A stretch of DNA of 64,000 nt from the NCBI GenBank assembly GCA_035516965.1, contig DATIZR010000049.1, forward strand, positions 1-64,000. The letters run 5' to 3'. Shown in pieces: positions 35,494 through 44,703 of the stretch. Position 1 is the stretch's first letter, and every line of letters starts with the position of its first letter. Under the pieces are notes generated by a model that searched no databases, was not told where the DNA came from, and worked only from the letters and a program-made list of their open reading frames with translations. The position numbers and the translations under genes are program-made. Source of the stretch: Nitrospirota bacterium (lineage in GTDB: Bacteria; Nitrospirota; UBA9217).

Positions 35494-38400
35494 TTACCCC
35501 AGCCGTTCGATCAATTCCCTCACGGTCACGAACAGGTCGCCCGGGATCGGGTGCACGCGCGGGGCGGGCCGGTTCTGGTTCAGTTTCATGAGCGGCGCTT
35601 CGCGGTCCTTGTTGAAGCAGAGGATCTCGGCGCGGCTGCCGAGGTAGTCGGTATGCTGCGGCGCGCCGGAGATGCCGAGGGCGATGATGAGTTTGGGGTT
35701 TACGCGAACGCCGGTCTGGCCAATCTGGGCATCGAGCGGCAGCAGCTTCAGGTCCTGCGTGACCTTGCGCGTCGCTCCGAACATCGGTGCAAGGCCGAGC
35801 GCCTCCAGCTTCTTCTTGAGCTCCTGTGCGAGCGCGATTCCCGAGTTGTCCCTGATGCCGTACCCGAGGTCGATGATCACGTCTGCCTGTGCAAGGGTCG
35901 GCGGCGCTGTGGGCGGGAGCGGCATGATCCAGCCGGGATCAACGGCAAGGTCCAGGATATGGGCTTTGAATTCCCGCCTCTGTGCCTGCGCCGGGAAATC
36001 AGCTTCCGGGGCGACGGTCACGAATGCGGAGCCGCTCACGAAGACATGGCGCCTGATCAGTCTGCCTTCATAGGCGGGGAGCGAAAAGACAAGAGCGCCC
36101 GGGCCTTCCCTTGTTACGTCCGTTACTCCTGAGCAGAGGAGGACGTTGTTTCCCGGGTCATCCGCCTCGCCGGCCGCGTAGGCAAGGGAGCTTGCCCATT
36201 CCGTGCCCGCGAATATCATCGCGCTGTTCGACGCCTGCAGCATCAGGCGGAGCATCTGCCGTTTGCCCTCCTCCGTGAGCCTCCCGTTCCGTGAATCCAG
36301 GCAATAGGCCTGCTCGCAGCCATTTGCCCGAGCCACGCCGAGAAGCTGAGGCCACTTGTCGCGGGGAGCGGGTATCACGGCGCAGACGTTCCTGCTGACC
36401 AGTCCGGCAGACAGGACGCAGGCGCGGAGCACGGCGATATTTCCCTTCGGGTCATGGGGCTCGAGCACTGCCCAGATCGCATTGCCGTCCGTAAGAATAT
36501 GATGGGGAAGCTCTCCGCGATAATCCTGCGATGTTCCCGCGCTTGCCGACGCTGCGAAGACCCTGATGTACTCCGCTGCCGAGAGGGGGTCGGCGCTTAT
36601 TGCTGACGTTGACCTTGCTCCGGAGGGAAGGTCAAAACTTCCAACAGCATTCAGCTTTTGGTCAGACGTCATGACACTGATGGGCGAGTTCAGTGCAGAA
36701 ATCGATTCTACGATATTATGTTCCGGCTCGGACGCAGCGCCCGCAATGCTGATGACCGACGGAAGTGCGGGATGGACAAACCCGCTTCCATCGGGCTTGA
36801 CCTCGATCTCATTTGTCCGTTCGTGGTGCCGATCGAGCCTGCCTGCGAGATAAGCGCCTAGGCTCCGGTCTCCGTCGAGACCTGCGTCACCCACGGCGAT
36901 CAGGTCGTACTGCTGAGTGCCTTCGAGGTTCTGTATCATCGGGACATACGCGGCGGGTCCGCTCGAAGGGGCGATATCGAGGCGATGGAGGCTGTCAGCG
37001 CGGGGCCCCGCGGTCATCCTGAGAAGCGATTCCAGTTCCACGCCTCCGGGCATGAGCACGTCGATACTTACCAATGAATCGCCGCTGGGCTTGAGTGCGA
37101 GCAGCTGCGTCAGGGCCGCCAGGTCGGACGGGTTGATCCTCCACACGAGTTCTCGTAATTCCCCGTCCGCCAACCGGGGCCGGGGCGACAGATCGGCAAC
37201 GGGCCTGATGATCGAAAGCGCGCGAAGAGGAACTGCTAATGCCCCCGGTGCCGTGACAGGAGCAGGTTCCTTGCGCGACATCTCATCAAGCGCTGCATCG
37301 GCCAGTCGCACCTCGGGCATGTCCATGCTGTTCCTGACCTGTTCCCAGTTCTGCAGGAATTTCTCCTCCAGATGCTCAAGGCGCGTACGTGTCCTCTCGG
37401 CCGCCCTGCGGCCGGCGGAAAGCATGTTCATGCCGTAGTCCGGGAGATGCAGGTCAAAGGCGGGACGCCGGGCATTCAGCCACTCCCTGCGGTACCGGAT
37501 GCATTCGAGCCGCAGGATCTCACCGGCCATCTCGGAAAGGGGGAAGAGCGCGGGCTGGAGCATGGCATCGGACCAGCCCGTGTCGCCGAGCGTCCGGCTG
37601 GCTTCCCTGACATAGGAACGGAGCCGGTTCTTCCATGCTGCCAGCGTCCGGTCGGCATCAGGGCCCTCCTGTTCGGAGAGCTCCGGCCAGTTTGCTGCCA
37701 TGGCGATCAGGTCCTTCAGGATGAGGAAGCGCTGGACCTCGTTCGTGCCTTCGTAGATCGTGAGGATGCGGCTGTCGCGCCGCGCTTTCTCGAGTAGATG
37801 CTTTTCGGTCTGGCCCGCAGGGCCGTAGGCCTGCTCCACGAGTGTGATCAGTTCATGGATGTCCTCGGAGCAGACGTATTTTGCGATGGCCGATTCCATG
37901 CGCACCGACTCATGGGGCCGGTCGAACAGGCCGATCAGGTAGGAAGCGAGGGACTCGCTGCCGAACAGGATGGCCGCTGCCTCGCCCAGCAGCCTGTCGC
38001 GTTCCTCCGAAGCAGGTATCGCTGCGTTCGCCTCGGCCAGGAGCTTGCGCATCAGCGCACCGGAGACCACGGCAAGTCCGCACCGCCCCACGTTCAGGGT
38101 CTCGAGCGCGTTCACCTGGCCATGTCCCTCGTACCCGATCACGGCCTCTCGCGGTACCCGCACGCTGTCGATGGAAATCTCGTTCGTGGGCGAGCCTCGC
38201 TGGCCGGTCTTCTTCTCGTCTGCCCCGACCTTGAGCCCCTCGCTGTGCCGGTCCACCATGAAACCGGTCACGCCCTCGGGTGTCCGTGCGTACAAACAGA
38301 ACTGCGTCGCTATACTCCCGTTCGTGATCCACATCTTGGCGCCCGTCAGGCTGTAGTACTCGTACAGGGAGCCGTTGTCCGTGCTGCGCACCTGGCCGAT

Positions 38401-41400
38401 GTCATGGAACGGGCATTCCTTTCCTTTATAGAGATAGTAGCGGGACCCCTGGTCTGTCCTGTAATCGTATTGGTCATAGCGGATCGGCTGCTTCTGCTTG
38501 TCCGGCGTCTCATAGGCAATTCCGACATCCGTGAAGACGATCTTGTCCGCATCGATCAGATACCGGAAGCTCTCCTCATCGCCCTGCGGCTGAAAGGAGT
38601 ACCTGCCGTCATCGAGCGGCGTCATTCTTGCTTTCAACAGTTTAGCCGTAGTTTGGACACCGCCAGAGTCCGAGCCTGCTGTCGGTTCGGTCAGGGCAAA
38701 GGCGCTGACCGCGCTGTGGCCGAGGTAGCGGAGGAAGAGCCGGTGGCAACGCTCGCGCCGGGGAAGCTCTTCGAGGGAGGCACGGATGTCGGGCATGACC
38801 TTATCGAAGAGCCCGCCGGCATGCCTGAGATCCTCCATGAATGCGCCGAAATCGCCGCGCTGGCCGGCGATGCCCGCGCCGTAAAAGGCTTTCAGAAAAT
38901 GTGCGGCAAGATATTTCACGACGCGGGTATGGCGGATCCGGTCATCCACCAGCTTCATGATCGCTTCGTATTCTTTCCTGATCCATGCCGGGTTGGGTCT
39001 GGACAGGGCGCGGATGAGCCTCGCGAGCCGGGCGCCGATGCTGCCGAGTCTGCCTTCGTCTTCAACGAGGGGGGTCAGTTCCTCGCGCACGCGGGGAAGC
39101 TCCTCCTCGAGCCCGAGCAGGATCGGTGTCGTGCCGATGCTCGTGCTTGCCATGATCAGGAGGTCAATGGACGCGTCGCCGAAGCTGCCGGCCGCGGAGT
39201 TCAGGAGGTAGTATTCCGCCTTGCGCCAGCCGAGGCCGTCGAGCGACTGGGGGATATAGGTGGCGAGCCATTTGCCGTTCTTTGCCGCCTGTATGATCTC
39301 CGCCGGCAGATGATGGGACCGGTCGATGCTGCGCTCGAAGCCCAGGCCGTTGAATTGCTTTTCAGAGCAGTTCTGCCTGAACCAGTTCACGAGATCTGCC
39401 CAGCGCGCCCTGAGCTTCGGGTCATCCATCTGCATCTCGGGAACGAACCGCGGCGAACGGTCGAACACGGTCGCCAGGAAGCTCCCCGATCGGTGAGGCG
39501 CGCCCGGGGCCGTGCAGAACGCATCGTAGTCCGTGCCCTCCATGATAGCGGTGCTCGGGGGCGCAACGGGAAAGACAGACGAGGGAGGTACTGAACCGCG
39601 GCCCCCGGAGAGCGACGCCTGCATGACAGCGTCTTCCGCCAAGCCGAGCAGGACCTCGGCAGCCGCCGCGCGCGTCTCGCTCCCTTCCCCTCGGCTCAAG
39701 GCTTCCTCGATGGAGACGAGCATTCCGCGAAGGGCGGTGACCATGGCTTTTGCTTCCCCGGCGAGCGAAGCGTCCGGCTGCCCGGCCAGATCGGCGCACT
39801 TCTTCATGATGGCGTGTAACCGAAAGGCGAGAGGCTGCAGCGGTTCGCCCTGCACGGTGTCAAGACTGCCGAGAAAGGGTATTGCCTGCTCGAGGTCCTG
39901 CCCAGCGAGCGTACGATTCAACGCGGCAGCCGCGCCGTATCCCGGGGCCAGGAACCGGAACAGGGAACTGTCCCGGTAGAACCGCGAGAGCAGGTCGTCC
40001 TCGGAATAGGCAAAGCCGCCGAAGACCTGCCCGGCGTCGTAGCCCATGCTGCCGGGCTCGGGCCCGAAGGCCTTGGCCGCGATCGTTGAAAAGAGAAGAC
40101 CGAGTTCGGAGTGTCGCGTCGGGACTTCGGAGTGAAAGCTAACATCATAAAGAGTTTGCAGCAGCATCCGCCAGGCTTCGATCCGCGCGATCAGCGCCTT
40201 GACCGCGCCGAGCTTCGCGATGCCATCCCGGCCTTCCGTGTCGATCATCTGTCCCGGGAACTGGACCCTCCCTGAGGCATGTTCCTTCACGCGGAGGGAA
40301 AGATAGTCGGCAGCGCCGAGCGCGATGGCGAGACAGGAGCGTGCATCGGGGACCGGGGAGTGTCCCTGGATGGCCAAGGCCTGCTTTTCCACGAGGCAAT
40401 CGATCCCGATATCGGATAGACCTGCCGCCCGGAACCCGATGGCGGGCGCAGGCGTGATCGTGACGCCCGACTGAGTGAAGGGGACCAGGTATCCGCTGTT
40501 GCCCGCGCACAGAAGCAGGGTGCGGCCGGCAGCAGCGGGCACCAGGCTTAGAAATCCCTTGAGCCGGACACCTTCCTGCGTCTGCGTGATCTCGATATGA
40601 TGTCCGTCCACGGCGCACACGCCCGGGTCAGGAGTAAAGCCTGCCCGGGAAAGGATGCCCGTGGCGGCGAGCTGGTGGGAGGCGATCAGTCCGAGCGCGG
40701 GATTGACCGAGGAGAGGACGCGCACCATTTCAAAGGGAGAGTCGCGGTGATCGGAAATCAACGTCCTCAGGATCTCGCACGAGGCTTCGGGCATGGGCGA
40801 ATCTTCCCATTGTTTTACGACCCGGTCGGGAAACACTGCCGAGACGTGCTCATACGAAAATCCCCGTCCGTCCCTCTTGTCCCGGGGAGGATGTTTCCTG
40901 CCGCCTTGAGAGGCTGGATTTGAAAACCTCGCCGTGATCCGCTCCTCGATCCTGGCGCTGCAATAAAGCGCATGGAACAGCCTGCCCTCACCAAGCCTGA
41001 TCCCTAGGGCAGCGCGTTCGTATCGGACCATCCGGGCCAAATCATGTTCGTTGCTGTCTGCAAGGGCGGAATCGAGGTATGTCAGCTTTTCCGAAAGTCT
41101 CAGGCCGAGAGAGAGGGGCCATGCCGTTCGCGCCTTGTCCGCGGAAAGAGGGAGCTTCTCCACGCTTTCCCTGAATGCGGACGAGGCATGGAGGACAGCA
41201 TGCACGAACTGCCGGCGGGCAGGATCCAGGGGCCCCGGCTCCTGCCAGGCGAGGTCGCCGTCTTTGACGGGGGCACGTTCCTGCGATCGGCCGGTCTTGA
41301 GCGTGTCGAGGAGAACCGACAATGAGGCACTTTCGGGCCGGTAGATGAGTTTGTGGTCCGTGTGCCTGCCCCACAAAGCGCGACCCGGCTCGGCGCGCCA

Positions 41401-43404
41401 GCAAGATTCGCACTTGATGCAGTTTTCAAAATTGACCGTGACCTTGCCGCGTCCGGAGAAGGGCGGGACATCGTAGACATAGACGCGGGCAGGGCAGACA
41501 TGCCACAGGCCGCTCCGGGACATCGCGGGCTGAGTCGCAACGGATTCAGGCCAGAGCGTCCGGATATGGGAACCGGCACCCACGCGGTAGGTGTTCGTAG
41601 CGAGCTTTGCCTCGAGGCTCAGGGACGGCTTTACGAGGTCGAGGTCCCTCGCTTTTCTCAGCGACTCCTGGTATGCCATGACGGGCTCGGCAAGGAGTAT
41701 GTCAACGGGTGTCTTGAGCACGTAAAAGCGGAACGCATCAACGACGGCTGTTCCGAGCGCGATGAAGAAGAGCGCCGTTGCGTACGCGGGCAGGAGCGCA
41801 ATGTCGGTGAGCCGGAAGCCTTGAAGAACGTGACGGACAGCCCGGCTGAGCTTTTTCCCGAGCGGCTTGCCGTTATTGGCGTAGACCTGCGCGAGTGCGC
41901 GAGAGAGCGCCGGGGACATGCGTTCGAACAGCGAGCCGACCGGCCAGGGAAGCGATGCAGGTTCGATCTCCCTGCCGCGGATGTGCAGGATGAAGCGCAG
42001 CTTCTGATCACGATTCGCGGATGTCTTCACCAGGTTCATGGTCCATCGCCAGAATGTCGCCGGATTGAAGAGTGTCGCGAGGAGGGGTTTCCCGAGCCTG
42101 AGAGCGCCAACAGCGCGGACCGTGTCGACCGTGATTTCGCGCAATCCCTTTAAGGAGAGGATGTTGCTTCTGAGGAACCTGCCGGTCTCAACGTGGCCGT
42201 TGGTCGAAAGAAAATGCATTGTCCCGCAGACCGTATCAAGGGTCCTGCCGAATAGAACATGGGAACTCCCGAAATAGGCCGGCCACCGGGAGAGATGTTC
42301 GGCATTCCTGCCGCAGGCGCTCTCCCGCAGCGGCTCGATATACTCGCCGGCCAGTTCCCGTTCGTCAAAGGAGCCGCCCCGCTTCAGGATGTTCTTCACC
42401 GCGCGGGTGAAGAAGAGTCCCGTTGCCGAGGAGGGCCCGGTAAAATTGGGGAAGGGAATGTCGATGCCGAGATTGGCTGACGCGCCGCCCACGGCGAAGC
42501 CGTCCTGGACGAGCAGGGGCCGCTCGTGCCACCCCCCGCTCCTGATGATCTTGGTGCCGTACGCCGAGAGCGTCGCGCCCTCGATCAGGTCCCCGATGAA
42601 AGGGAGACCGCGCATCCACTCGTAAATGGCATCATGGCTTCCGCGAAAATTGTCCCGGATATTGTCGAGGGGCGCTACGTACCCGAGCGAGAGGCTGTCG
42701 CGGTTCGTGTACAGGAAGCCTCCGATGTTCAGGTGCGCGGTCCTTCCCCCGATTGCCGGATTTCGCAGCAGCAGTTCGTAGGCAGCGCCTTCCCCGGCCT
42801 TGAGACCGAACCGCTTCTCGATCTCATCCTCGCCGAGCGAAAGCACGGCCTTCACGCCCTGGAGAAAGTGCGGCTGAGGCAGGCGTTCGAGTTGTTCCGC
42901 ACGGACCAGGTGCGACGCGTCTCCCTCGGCGAGGAACGTAACGTCCGCGTACAGCGCTCCCCGGTTCGTATCCACGCCGACCACCCTGTTGTTGTTTCTG
43001 ATGAGCGAAGTGACCGTGGTGCCGGGGAGGTGGACGGCGCCCTTACGCGCCGCGAGGTTTGCGAAGTAGGGATCGTAGAGTGGCCTGAGCACGGTATAGC
43101 AGTCCCGGAACGCCTCGCGGTCGCGCAACTCCAGCCCGACCACGTCTTGGCCATTGTGCATGAGGGTCCCCCGCTTTGCGACCGCGCGCTCGAACGGCGC
43201 GGACGCCACTGCTACGGGGCCGAAGCAGTCCTCAGCCGCCAGGCTCTCGGTGAAGTAGACGCAGCCCGACCAGTTTTCTGCTCCCGCATACACGCCGGCC
43301 TCGAGCAGGGCAACGGAGATGCCGGCCCCGGCGAGGGCGCCCGCGGCCGTGACGCCGGCAGGGCCCGCGCCGATGATGATGACGGTGAACCGGGGAAGCG
43401 CCAT
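35494..43404 (-). CDS. Giant ETF-QO / ferredoxin / double acyl-CoA dehydrogenase / ETF fusion (2636 aa)
   Basis: A single open frame with ATG at 43404 and AGGAG 7 bases upstream. Domains in order: (1) 1-430, FAD oxidoreductase of the FixC/ETF:quinone-oxidoreductase type, GAGPAG at 12-17 and GFAVGGASANLGIDIPFPNF at 302-321; (2) a hydrophobic segment at about 533-563, a possible membrane anchor; (3) 630-690, FixX-like [4Fe-4S] domain with Cys637 (HVCPARVY), Cys662, Cys665 and Cys668; (4) 850-1170, an acyl-CoA-dehydrogenase-like module lacking the FAD-side TEPxAGSD motif and with the catalytic Glu position replaced (RDSSLFRFLAPGYG); (5) 1290-2030, a full acyl-CoA dehydrogenase with ALTEPTAGSDSGG and the catalytic Glu1885 in YEGTNEVQR; (6) 2060-2270, ETF-beta-like; (7) 2300-2636, ETF-alpha-like with the FAD-binding QTGVRVNP and ALGISGAPQH segments. 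Together they would pass electrons from an acyl-CoA through ETF and an Fe-S centre to quinone. The substrate is unknown. Confidence 0.9.
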   Translation of the reverse strand: MALPRFTVIIIGAGPAGVTAAGALAGAGISVALLEAGVYAGAENWSGCVYFTESLAAEDCFGPVAVASAPFERAVAKRGTLMHNGQDVVGLELRDREAFRDCYTVLRPLYDPYFANLAARKGAVHLPGTTVTSLIRNNNRVVGVDTNRGALYADVTFLAEGDASHLVRAEQLERLPQPHFLQGVKAVLSLGEDEIEKRFGLKAGEGAAYELLLRNPAIGGRTAHLNIGGFLYTNRDSLSLGYVAPLDNIRDNFRGSHDAIYEWMRGLPFIGDLIEGATLSAYGTKIIRSGGWHERPLLVQDGFAVGGASANLGIDIPFPNFTGPSSATGLFFTRAVKNILKRGGSFDERELAGEYIEPLRESACGRNAEHLSRWPAYFGSSHVLFGRTLDTVCGTMHFLSTNGHVETGRFLRSNILSLKGLREITVDTVRAVGALRLGKPLLATLFNPATFWRWTMNLVKTSANRDQKLRFILHIRGREIEPASLPWPVGSLFERMSPALSRALAQVYANNGKPLGKKLSRAVRHVLQGFRLTDIALLPAYATALFFIALGTAVVDAFRFYVLKTPVDILLAEPVMAYQESLRKARDLDLVKPSLSLEAKLATNTYRVGAGSHIRTLWPESVATQPAMSRSGLWHVCPARVYVYDVPPFSGRGKVTVNFENCIKCESCWRAEPGRALWGRHTDHKLIYRPESASLSVLLDTLKTGRSQERAPVKDGDLAWQEPGPLDPARRQFVHAVLHASSAFRESVEKLPLSADKARTAWPLSLGLRLSEKLTYLDSALADSNEHDLARMVRYERAALGIRLGEGRLFHALYCSARIEERITARFSNPASQGGRKHPPRDKRDGRGFSYEHVSAVFPDRVVKQWEDSPMPEASCEILRTLISDHRDSPFEMVRVLSSVNPALGLIASHQLAATGILSRAGFTPDPGVCAVDGHHIEITQTQEGVRLKGFLSLVPAAAGRTLLLCAGNSGYLVPFTQSGVTITPAPAIGFRAAGLSDIGIDCLVEKQALAIQGHSPVPDARSCLAIALGAADYLSLRVKEHASGRVQFPGQMIDTEGRDGIAKLGAVKALIARIEAWRMLLQTLYDVSFHSEVPTRHSELGLLFSTIAAKAFGPEPGSMGYDAGQVFGGFAYSEDDLLSRFYRDSSLFRFLAPGYGAAAALNRTLAGQDLEQAIPFLGSLDTVQGEPLQPLAFRLHAIMKKCADLAGQPDASLAGEAKAMVTALRGMLVSIEEALSRGEGSETRAAAAEVLLGLAEDAVMQASLSGGRGSVPPSSVFPVAPPSTAIMEGTDYDAFCTAPGAPHRSGSFLATVFDRSPRFVPEMQMDDPKLRARWADLVNWFRQNCSEKQFNGLGFERSIDRSHHLPAEIIQAAKNGKWLATYIPQSLDGLGWRKAEYYLLNSAAGSFGDASIDLLIMASTSIGTTPILLGLEEELPRVREELTPLVEDEGRLGSIGARLARLIRALSRPNPAWIRKEYEAIMKLVDDRIRHTRVVKYLAAHFLKAFYGAGIAGQRGDFGAFMEDLRHAGGLFDKVMPDIRASLEELPRRERCHRLFLRYLGHSAVSAFALTEPTAGSDSGGVQTTAKLLKARMTPLDDGRYSFQPQGDEESFRYLIDADKIVFTDVGIAYETPDKQKQPIRYDQYDYRTDQGSRYYLYKGKECPFHDIGQVRSTDNGSLYEYYSLTGAKMWITNGSIATQFCLYARTPEGVTGFMVDRHSEGLKVGADEKKTGQRGSPTNEISIDSVRVPREAVIGYEGHGQVNALETLNVGRCGLAVVSGALMRKLLAEANAAIPASEERDRLLGEAAAILFGSESLASYLIGLFDRPHESVRMESAIAKYVCSEDIHELITLVEQAYGPAGQTEKHLLEKARRDSRILTIYEGTNEVQRFLILKDLIAMAANWPELSEQEGPDADRTLAAWKNRLRSYVREASRTLGDTGWSDAMLQPALFPLSEMAGEILRLECIRYRREWLNARRPAFDLHLPDYGMNMLSAGRRAAERTRTRLEHLEEKFLQNWEQVRNSMDMPEVRLADAALDEMSRKEPAPVTAPGALAVPLRALSIIRPVADLSPRPRLADGELRELVWRINPSDLAALTQLLALKPSGDSLVSIDVLMPGGVELESLLRMTAGPRADSLHRLDIAPSSGPAAYVPMIQNLEGTQQYDLIAVGDAGLDGDRSLGAYLAGRLDRHHERTNEIEVKPDGSGFVHPALPSVISIAGAASEPEHNIVESISALNSPISVMTSDQKLNAVGSFDLPSGARSTSAISADPLSAAEYIRVFAASASAGTSQDYRGELPHHILTDGNAIWAVLEPHDPKGNIAVLRACVLSAGLVSRNVCAVIPAPRDKWPQLLGVARANGCEQAYCLDSRNGRLTEEGKRQMLRLMLQASNSAMIFAGTEWASSLAYAAGEADDPGNNVLLCSGVTDVTREGPGALVFSLPAYEGRLIRRHVFVSGSAFVTVAPEADFPAQAQRREFKAHILDLAVDPGWIMPLPPTAPPTLAQADVIIDLGYGIRDNSGIALAQELKKKLEALGLAPMFGATRKVTQDLKLLPLDAQIGQTGVRVNPKLIIALGISGAPQHTDYLGSRAEILCFNKDREAPLMKLNQNRPAPRVHPIPGDLFVTVRELIERLG

Positions 43405-43476
43405 CGGTGCTCCTTTTCTGTGAAGGTTTCGATGCAGTCGAAGGGAGGATTGAGTGCTTCGCGTGCTGATGCAAAA

Positions 43477-43485
43477 ATTATAACA
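43477..43485 (-). promoter_or_regulatory. Extended -10 promoter of the giant fusion gene
   Basis: On the minus strand TGTTATAAT (43485-43477) is a perfect extended -10 (TGnTATAAT) without a good -35 box. Transcription would start near 43470 with a leader of about 66 bases. The rest of the gap to 43805 holds an inverted repeat ATAAG-N7-CTTAT (43643-43659), a possible operator, and nothing else recognisable. Confidence 0.6.
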
Positions 43486-43805
43486 GAACAGGACCGCTGT
43501 GGCTACCGGGAAAAGCTGTGATCGAAGCGGGCGTGTGCGAAGCAGGGAGTCCCGGCCGCGTCGCAGGCGGTGCATCGATTCGCCTTGGCATCGCGGAACA
43601 GCAGGTTCATCGTGCCGGTCAACAGCCTGCGCCTCTCAAATTATAAGAGTATTTCTTATGACAATCGCGGCTTGGCTCGCAGATGAGGCTGGCTGCCGAT
43701 TTTCTTTGACAACGCAAGCTGCTGTCATTAATATCGGGAGAGCGCCGGGGTGAGGCAAGTGGCTCGCCGTGCCGCGGCGGGTCAGGGAACAGGGAGGAGG
43801 CTGGC

Positions 43806-44384
43806 ATGGAAGGCTACCGGTATCAGCAGATCGCCTATCTGATCATACCGCTCATCGCGGGCATCGAGTTCTTCCGCACGGCGCGGTTCCTGCGGAACCA
43901 GAGCGGGGCGGAGTCGGCGAGGACCGTCGTGATGGATGCCTGCGGTTACGGATTCATCGCTTTCATCCCGGCCATTTTTATTTTCACCATTGTCGGCCTG
44001 GAGTACCACCGTTTTCCCCTGTTCGTGCAGCTGCTGCACCGGTTCGACCGCTATGGCGTCATGTTCATGTTTCTCGGGTCGTGGTGGCAGGTGTTCCTGA
44101 TCACCGCGCTCAGGGCGAGGCGAACCTCCGCATCCGGGGGGTCTATGTTCCGCCTGGTCTGGATGCCCTACCTGGTGCTCGGATCGTTCATCTCGATGCT
44201 CATCCTCTGGGTGGCGCCGTTCGGCCTCATGTGGGTGTCGGTCTTCTGGTTCATTGCCAGTTTTGGCCTGCTGGCGGGCGTCAGGGTATCGCCGAACAAG
44301 GTCTGCCGCGTGTTCATGGCGCTCACGGTCGTCGTTTTTGTCGGCGAGAACATTCTCTTCATCGTCCTCGATGCCATTGTCTGA
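43806..44384 (+). CDS. Integral membrane protein of unknown function
   Basis: A 192-residue protein with about six hydrophobic helices and few charged loops. The first loop has ARFLRNQSGAES and the central part FGLMWVSVFWFIASFGLLAGV. AGGAGG lies 9 bases before the ATG. No enzymatic or transporter motif is recognised. It is divergent from the giant fusion gene, sharing a 400-base intergenic region, but nothing else ties the two together. Confidence 0.8.
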   Translation: MEGYRYQQIAYLIIPLIAGIEFFRTARFLRNQSGAESARTVVMDACGYGFIAFIPAIFIFTIVGLEYHRFPLFVQLLHRFDRYGVMFMFLGSWWQVFLITALRARRTSASGGSMFRLVWMPYLVLGSFISMLILWVAPFGLMWVSVFWFIASFGLLAGVRVSPNKVCRVFMALTVVVFVGENILFIVLDAIV

Positions 44385-44630
44385 AAGGTGAAGGACCTCC
44401 GGAGACGCCCGGCTCCGGCCGGACCATCTCTTCCCTGCAGACGCGGCTCCATATCCTTGCCCCGGTACGTGCCGTTCCGTCCGCAGTTTCCCTCCCGGTT
44501 CTCCCGGGCATCATTCTGGTTTTTTCTTAAAACGAAGCAATGAAAGGCAGGCCGTTTGCGCGGCGACCGGTGCGGGGGTTTTCACGCGGCGGAAGATGAA
44601 TAGGGGGGGAATTCCATGCATGCCGAGCAA

Positions 44631-44702
44631 GTCATTCTGAGCGAAGCGAAGAATCTCGCATGTCCAAATGCATCAGATCCTTCACTTCGTGCAGGAAGAT
44701 GG
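44631..44702. repeat. Degenerate palindromic repeat (CATTCTGAGCGAAGCGAAGAATC type)
   Basis: The left arm GTCATTCTGAGCGAAGCGAA starts at 44631 and continues GAATCT. The right arm, AGATCCTTCACTTCGTGCAG from 44675, is a decayed reverse complement. This hairpin-forming repeat is widespread between genes in draft genomes of many phyla. The 319-base gap after the membrane protein (44385-44703) contains nothing else identifiable. Confidence 0.6.
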
Positions 44703-44703
44703 C

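Noticed and set aside
37798-39594. Plus-strand open frame (598 codons) inside the giant fusion gene
   Set aside because: It lies opposite the conserved dehydrogenase domain, has no recognisable motifs and shows antisense composition.
43405-43575. 57-residue N-terminal extension of the giant fusion
   Set aside because: The AGGAG site and the FAD-domain start favour the ATG at 43404; the extension is Arg-rich, unconserved in look, and overlaps the promoter.
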